Below, in pieces: positions 30,707-34,722 of a stretch of 34,722 nt of DNA; position 1 is the stretch's first letter, and each line of letters starts with the position of its first letter. The stretch covers positions 1 to 34,722 of the forward strand of contig SZWC01003625.1 in assembly GCA_023375785.1 (NCBI GenBank). Direction: 5' to 3'. A program made the translations under genes and the position numbers. A model generated the notes under the pieces. The model saw nothing but the letters and a program-made list of their open reading frames with translations, was not told the origin of the DNA and did no database searches. The stretch is from Penium margaritaceum. Lineage: Eukaryota; Streptophyta; Zygnematophyceae; Desmidiales; Peniaceae.

Positions 30707-31342
30707 CACGAAAAATCTCCCAGACTAGGTGGCGTTTGCCATGTGCAACCAGCGTACATGGAGCTTAAAAAAGAAAAGAGAGAGTGAATTGGCTCATTTA
30801 GGGGATGTAGCAAGAACGTTTTATGAACTCAACAAATTGAACGAATCACAACTCTATTGGTTTGTTTTCCAAAACATAATCATGTCATTTTTTTGGGATG
30901 TTCTTGTTGACCCTCCGGGACCATTTCCAAACAATGTGTCACGTACTGGATGTGCCCGCTTTCTCTTGGTATGGCAGTTCGATGACCATTGGAATTGTTG
31001 CCACAACTCGCTGGGATGCGGGTACGCTTGACAGCTATCTTGACAACGTTAGCCTATGCTTGCACGTCCTCACATGCTCTCTGTTAAAGTTGTTTCCAGT
31101 CTCTGGCCGCTCATATTTGTTATGTCCATATGTACAGATTGATTCAAGCAGCCACCAAGCTACCCAGAAGTGCCTTTTGGCACAACTCTTCTCAGTTTTC
31201 TTACTCATGACTATCTTGCCATGGTGTGGTAGATGGCAAGCCTCGTACATTTCCACTTTAAATGCCTACATCATGTTTGGTAGCATGTGGGTGTTTGGGA
31301 AGCTGCATGTTATCCCGGGTGCTGATCCTTTGGGGGCCACTG
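30707..31342. other. Right flank, no gene recognised
   Basis: AT-richer sequence than the elements, continuing the target region that began before 1240. Open frames on the plus strand (about 30729-31031 and 30898-31407) overlap each other and have no recognisable domain. This may be host DNA or an older element. I would not call a gene. Confidence 0.45.
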
Positions 31343-31628
31343 TGTCGGTCTCTGGCTGCAAACTGGTGAGAAGCCGCCCTCAGGTAATTCTGAGAGGTGG
31401 GGCTTGACCCCTCGGTGGGAGTGCATGCTCACCCGAGCAGCTGCTCGGTGTGGGTCTGCACTCACAGTACATACACTCTCACTCCCTACCCCCAACTCCT
31501 TGTCTTGGTTGTGTTCTTTAATTCTAAGGCAAACACATCCACACCCATTGCGTGCATTGTTTGTGGGGGCTCTCCCACTCTCTCCCGTATCCGCGCTCAA
31601 TAAAAAGCGTAACCCTAGCTAGTTAGTA
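31343..31628 (+). repeat. Probable end of an LTR (element E)
   Basis: The stretch from TGTCGGTCTC ends near CTAGTTAG just before a PBS-like site. It contains an AATAAA signal at 31599-31604 shortly before the end, as expected for R-U5. No second copy lies in the window, so the limits are guesses. Confidence 0.4.
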
Positions 31629-31629
31629 C

Positions 31630-31640
31630 TGGTATCACAG
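31630..31640 (+). other. PBS-like site of element E
   Basis: TGGTATCACAG differs by one base from TGGTATCAGAG, the initiator tRNA-Met site. Its position after an AATAAA-bearing LTR-like block supports the reading. Confidence 0.45.
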
Positions 31641-32677
31641 TGGTAAGGAACCTAACTCAAGCCCACACGGTCGGCGGGTCGTGGTCAGTGATTAGCGGCC
31701 TGAACCATCAGGCGGGCACGCGCATCAGTTGTGGTCTCTTGCGCCACCCATCGCAGGGTGCAAAGCGCGGTGCTGCCACACGCCTTGCAACATTTCTTCA
31801 TTACCTTTGCATCCTACTCTGTGTCTCCTCATCTCCAACTGGCGGTGATCTCTTGCCATCGTCCTGTGGCCCATCAGCAGCCACAAGGCGTGTTTGGATA
31901 GTGGAATCTAGTGCCACCTCAGGGTCCGTACTGGGAGTCTCTGCCAGCAGTAGCAGCGACATCATTTTTTTGTACAGCGGAGCCTGCGCTCTGCCCGTGC
32001 TGCTCCCGCAGCCGACATCTTGTCACCGCGCACTTGGAAGCTGCCCACAGCCTCTCTGCTGCACACAGCCAGGGTCTTTGCCGGCTAACCTTCCTTCTGG
32101 CAGCACTCACAGTGCTTCCTCGCACTGTGAGGCCCTCTGAAGCCGCTCAGCTACAAGGACATCTCCATTGGTCGACATCTGGTGCCTCCGTGCCTTTGGG
32201 GTGCCCCTATCAGTAGTGCTGCCTCTGGCAGTTGCTGTCTTGGCCTCTGCCTCTCTGTGAGTGCAACGTCCTACACAACGTCCTACACTTGTGGCTACAT
32301 TTGCAGCCATCTCACTCGCCACGCTCAATTCAACCTCTTTTGACGGGCCTCCTGATGACAAGCTCAACTCACCACGTACAGCGGCCAAGTTGGCAGAGTG
32401 TGAGAGGTGGGAAGATCAGAGAGCCCTTGATCCTCCCTTGCTGAGTGAAGGCTCAGGTACACTACGGTGGATGTGCATGCTGGATGCTGCCTACTAGCAA
32501 GGTGAACTTGCACTGGAAGGTGAAGCAGCAGAGCGCGGGATTCACTGTCAGGTGTATACCGCTGAAAATCTACCCTGTATCCCATCTCCACCATCAGGTA
32601 TGCAACCCACCGGCTCTTCTCCACAACCTGTCTCTGCCCCCACTCCTGGCACTCCAACTGCCTAAGGTGCCGAGGCA
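31641..32677 (+). other. Element E leader, nothing recognised
   Basis: About 1 kb without a recognisable domain. A plus-strand open frame at 31640-32140 is Ser/Pro/Cys-rich and not convincing as a protein. A short direct repeat ACGTCCTACAC occurs twice near 32267-32289. Confidence 0.4.
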
Positions 32678-33220
32678 TTGGTAGCACGTGAAACCCTAGA
32701 CATTTTTCCTATCCTGCGAGTTCATACAGATTTCATTACTTTGACAGGTGCTGTCCTTGACTCAGCGACTGGTGCACCTGCAACGTTCGCAGCTACTACA
32801 CGGGCCAGCAGAGCACTGACTCAGATTGCTGTAGGTAGGGCAACACAGGTGTACGCTGAAACAGCAGCATTATTGACGCTTCTGGCCACTGCGGCCACCA
32901 ACGTCGCCATACAGGTTGCTATGGTCGCGTCTGCCATAGCTACAACAGTAGCCACCACAGGTGACACAACTTCGAGTGTTATTGGCTCCATCCGCACCTC
33001 CATAGCAGCTCCAGACGTGACTCCTACAGGTGCACCTCCTGACCTCACTCAGCATGTCATTACAGGTGTCCTTGTCTTCTCTACGACAACAACAGTGACG
33101 GGGGCCACGGTCACAGGCTTCCTCTGCCTGGTCGTTTCTGTCTCGGCATGGATTGTGGTCTTTTTCTCCTCGGCTGCAGCAGATGTACCTCCCCTCTTCT
33201 CTCTGCTCCCACGCCGCTAG
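32678..33220 (+). other. Ala/Thr-rich open frame, unknown
   Basis: An uninterrupted plus-strand frame of about 180 codons encodes an Ala/Thr/Val-rich protein with a long helix-like centre. A hydrophobic stretch near the end (TVTGFLCLVVSVSAWIVVFF) could be a membrane segment. I recognise no family. The frame lies between the element E leader and the next broken ORF. The biased composition means it may be open by chance. Confidence 0.3.
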
Positions 33221-33323
33221 CTCTGTGAGTACCTCTTTGCACTCTCCTTGTTCCCCTCATCTTCTACAGCCCTCATACACATCTCTGTAGCGCACTCTCT
33301 CTCATCTCTCCTCTTGTAGCACC

Positions 33324-34525
33324 ATGCCAGTTCCCGAGGAGACCATTGAGGCTGTCCAGGTCATCCTAAATGAAGCACACGCCGTACACCGTAGAGTACA
33401 AAATGAACTCCACAAGCACAGCAAAAATTGGCCACCACTATGGCCAATCTGGTTATGGAGCGCCTGCACGCTGTTCCTGCCATTGCTACTGTATTGCCAG
33501 ATGATGAAAGTGTGTCAACTGAGTCTTTTGTGCCTGTCGGTGCAGCAGAAAAATCCTCTACACCTCCTCTCTCTCATGCAACTCTTGCTCGTGCCCTTTT
33601 CCCGCATAGACAAAAGGATTTTGAGAGTGCCCCTTTGTAGTTCACGTCCAAAATTACCTTCTCTTCTTGGGAGACTTGCTTCAGTGCCTGGGCATAAGGG
33701 GAAATGCTATGGGATTACCATTCACCCGCCAAACCTCCGTTCGTCCCTCACCCTATAAAGGTTGCCCATGCAGTCCGGGCCCTCATCAACATCGGGCCTG
33801 AGGGGCTACTGGAAAACATTGGTACGTACAATGTTGATCCGGCACGTGGCACCCCTCTCGATCCCGTGGGTGCCTATTTCCTCATTCGTCACCGTAAGAC
33901 AGTGACTGGTCATGCTGCTCAGAGCGCTCTTACTGTGAAATTAATCACACTCCACATGCACGCTGATGATTCTTCTGATGACTACTGGGTACGCAGTTGA
34001 CGTCTCTTTTGTGATTTGGGAACAACAGCTCCAGGTCCCCTCTCTGCTTGACTGTCCATTGTTGCTGGTCTCATCCCAGAGCTCTTGAACTTGTACTTGC
34101 ATGTCTCCCAGTCTGAGCTCGAGCGTCTCGCAACTGTCCCAGTCCATGCCAACTTTCCACCTGGAAATGGACTCCTCTACGAGTTCTGAGAATCTTCTGA
34201 GGAGCAGATCACAACTTGTTTCATTGCAAATGATCCATTGTGGAGTGAGCTAGGATCAGAAACGTCGGACGGCCATACTAACACAAACACAAGTACCTCA
34301 GTAAGGGGAGGTAACCCTCTTATGGGTGAGGATCGCTGGTCGGTCTTCACCCAGCGGCCGGTGAGCGAAGCTTGCCGACAACCTGTGAAGTGCGAGGGCA
34401 AAGGCCTCGCTCGACCCCTCGAAGTTGGATTTCCAAACTCGGATAACTCGAGGGCACCTAAACAAACTCAAAGTGCAAACAAGCCTATAGTTTTCCTAAA
34501 ATTCTCTGAATTAGACATATTCTAG
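33324..34525 (+). pseudogene. Broken ORF of element E, possibly Gag-like
   Basis: ATG 33324 starts MPVPEETIEAVQVILNEAH, a helical segment. After a frameshift near 33420 the frame reads MATTMANLVMERL. It continues to 34525 with stops TAG 33638, TAA 33692, TGA 33998 and two more TGA near 34048 and 34187. Conserved-looking blocks such as HPIKVAHAVRALINIGPEGL and DPVGAYFLIRHRKTVTGH suggest a real ancestral protein. No zinc knuckle or enzyme motif is seen. Its place after an LTR-like end and PBS-like site would fit Gag, but I cannot confirm the family. The window ends before any pol would appear. Confidence 0.4.
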
Positions 34526-34722
34526 GTCTCTCAAGAGTTGCATCGAGATGCTGCTAAACAAGGTCAACCATGTGAGAGCAGCCTAGTAGGGAGAGTCAGC
34601 AGGCCACGTGGCCAGGATGGAGACGAGCACACAAGGGAAGGAATCCTAGGATGTTGTGAGGATACGCCGGGATGCCGTGCGCTCACAATGCATCACCTCC
34701 ACTCCCGGGACCAATGTGTCCT
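34526..34722. other. End of window, nothing recognised
   Basis: No feature could be assigned to these last 197 bases. Confidence 0.4.

Noticed and set aside
30729..31407. Host gene in the right flank
   Set aside because: The two plus-strand frames overlap, lack recognisable domains, and no splice-supported structure could be argued.
31625..31700. tRNA gene near the GGTATCACAGTGGTAAGG string
   Set aside because: Resembles a D-arm, but no acceptor stem, anticodon arm or T-arm could be fitted. The PBS reading explains it better.

Overview
The window is a plant-type (streptophyte) nuclear repeat block made almost wholly of decayed LTR retrotransposons. I see no intact gene, no bacterial operon structure and no complete RNA gene. 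The plant-type reading rests on Ty1/copia Gag-Pol proteins with the order protease-integrase-reverse transcriptase-RNase H, primer-binding sites matching plant initiator tRNA-Met, and a C-to-T decay pattern centred on CAG/CTG (CHG) sites, as expected from plant CHG methylation. The species cannot be named from sequence alone.

Layout. 1-1239 is unassigned flank. A composite element (element C, copia, + strand) runs from 1245 to 30701 and is bounded by a perfect 5-bp duplication ATGGA (1240-1244 and 30702-30706). Its 5' LTR is split: the left part is 1245-1848, and the right part resumes at about 16570-16773. A related copia element (A, + strand, 1849-11114) sits inside that LTR. An LTR-flanked element of unknown type (D, - strand, 11210-16526) sits in what remains of A's 3' LTR. 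Just after C's primer-binding site lies a third copia element of another family (B, - strand, 16831-22525), flanked by TTGTC/TCGTC. The rest of C (leader, upstream ORF, gag, pol, 3' LTR) fills 22531-30701. From 31343 to the end is the probable start of another element (E), with an LTR-like end, a near-match to the initiator-Met primer site and broken ORFs of unknown function.

Gene content. A and C share an unusual plan: LTR, PBS for the 3' end of initiator tRNA-Met, paired leader hairpins, a 0.9-1.5 kb tract of CAG-derived triplets, a cluster of TGACGTCA boxes, a Gln-rich upstream ORF ('ORF0') ending on a TGA at the gag start, single-frame gag-pol with a 12-residue Pro/Ala repeat between integrase and RT, PPT, LTR. 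B uses the same tRNA in a different way: its PBS matches the anticodon arm, so a half-tRNA primer is likely. All copies are dead. Frameshifts, altered catalytic residues and dozens of stops are present, and the stops are mostly TAG at Gln (or TAG/TGA at Trp). Comparing A with C shows CAG or TGG at the same codon in the other copy at many of these sites.

Two single-N positions (3408, 15206) each sit between near-identical direct copies (about 600 and 341 bp) and look like unmerged contig overlaps rather than biology.
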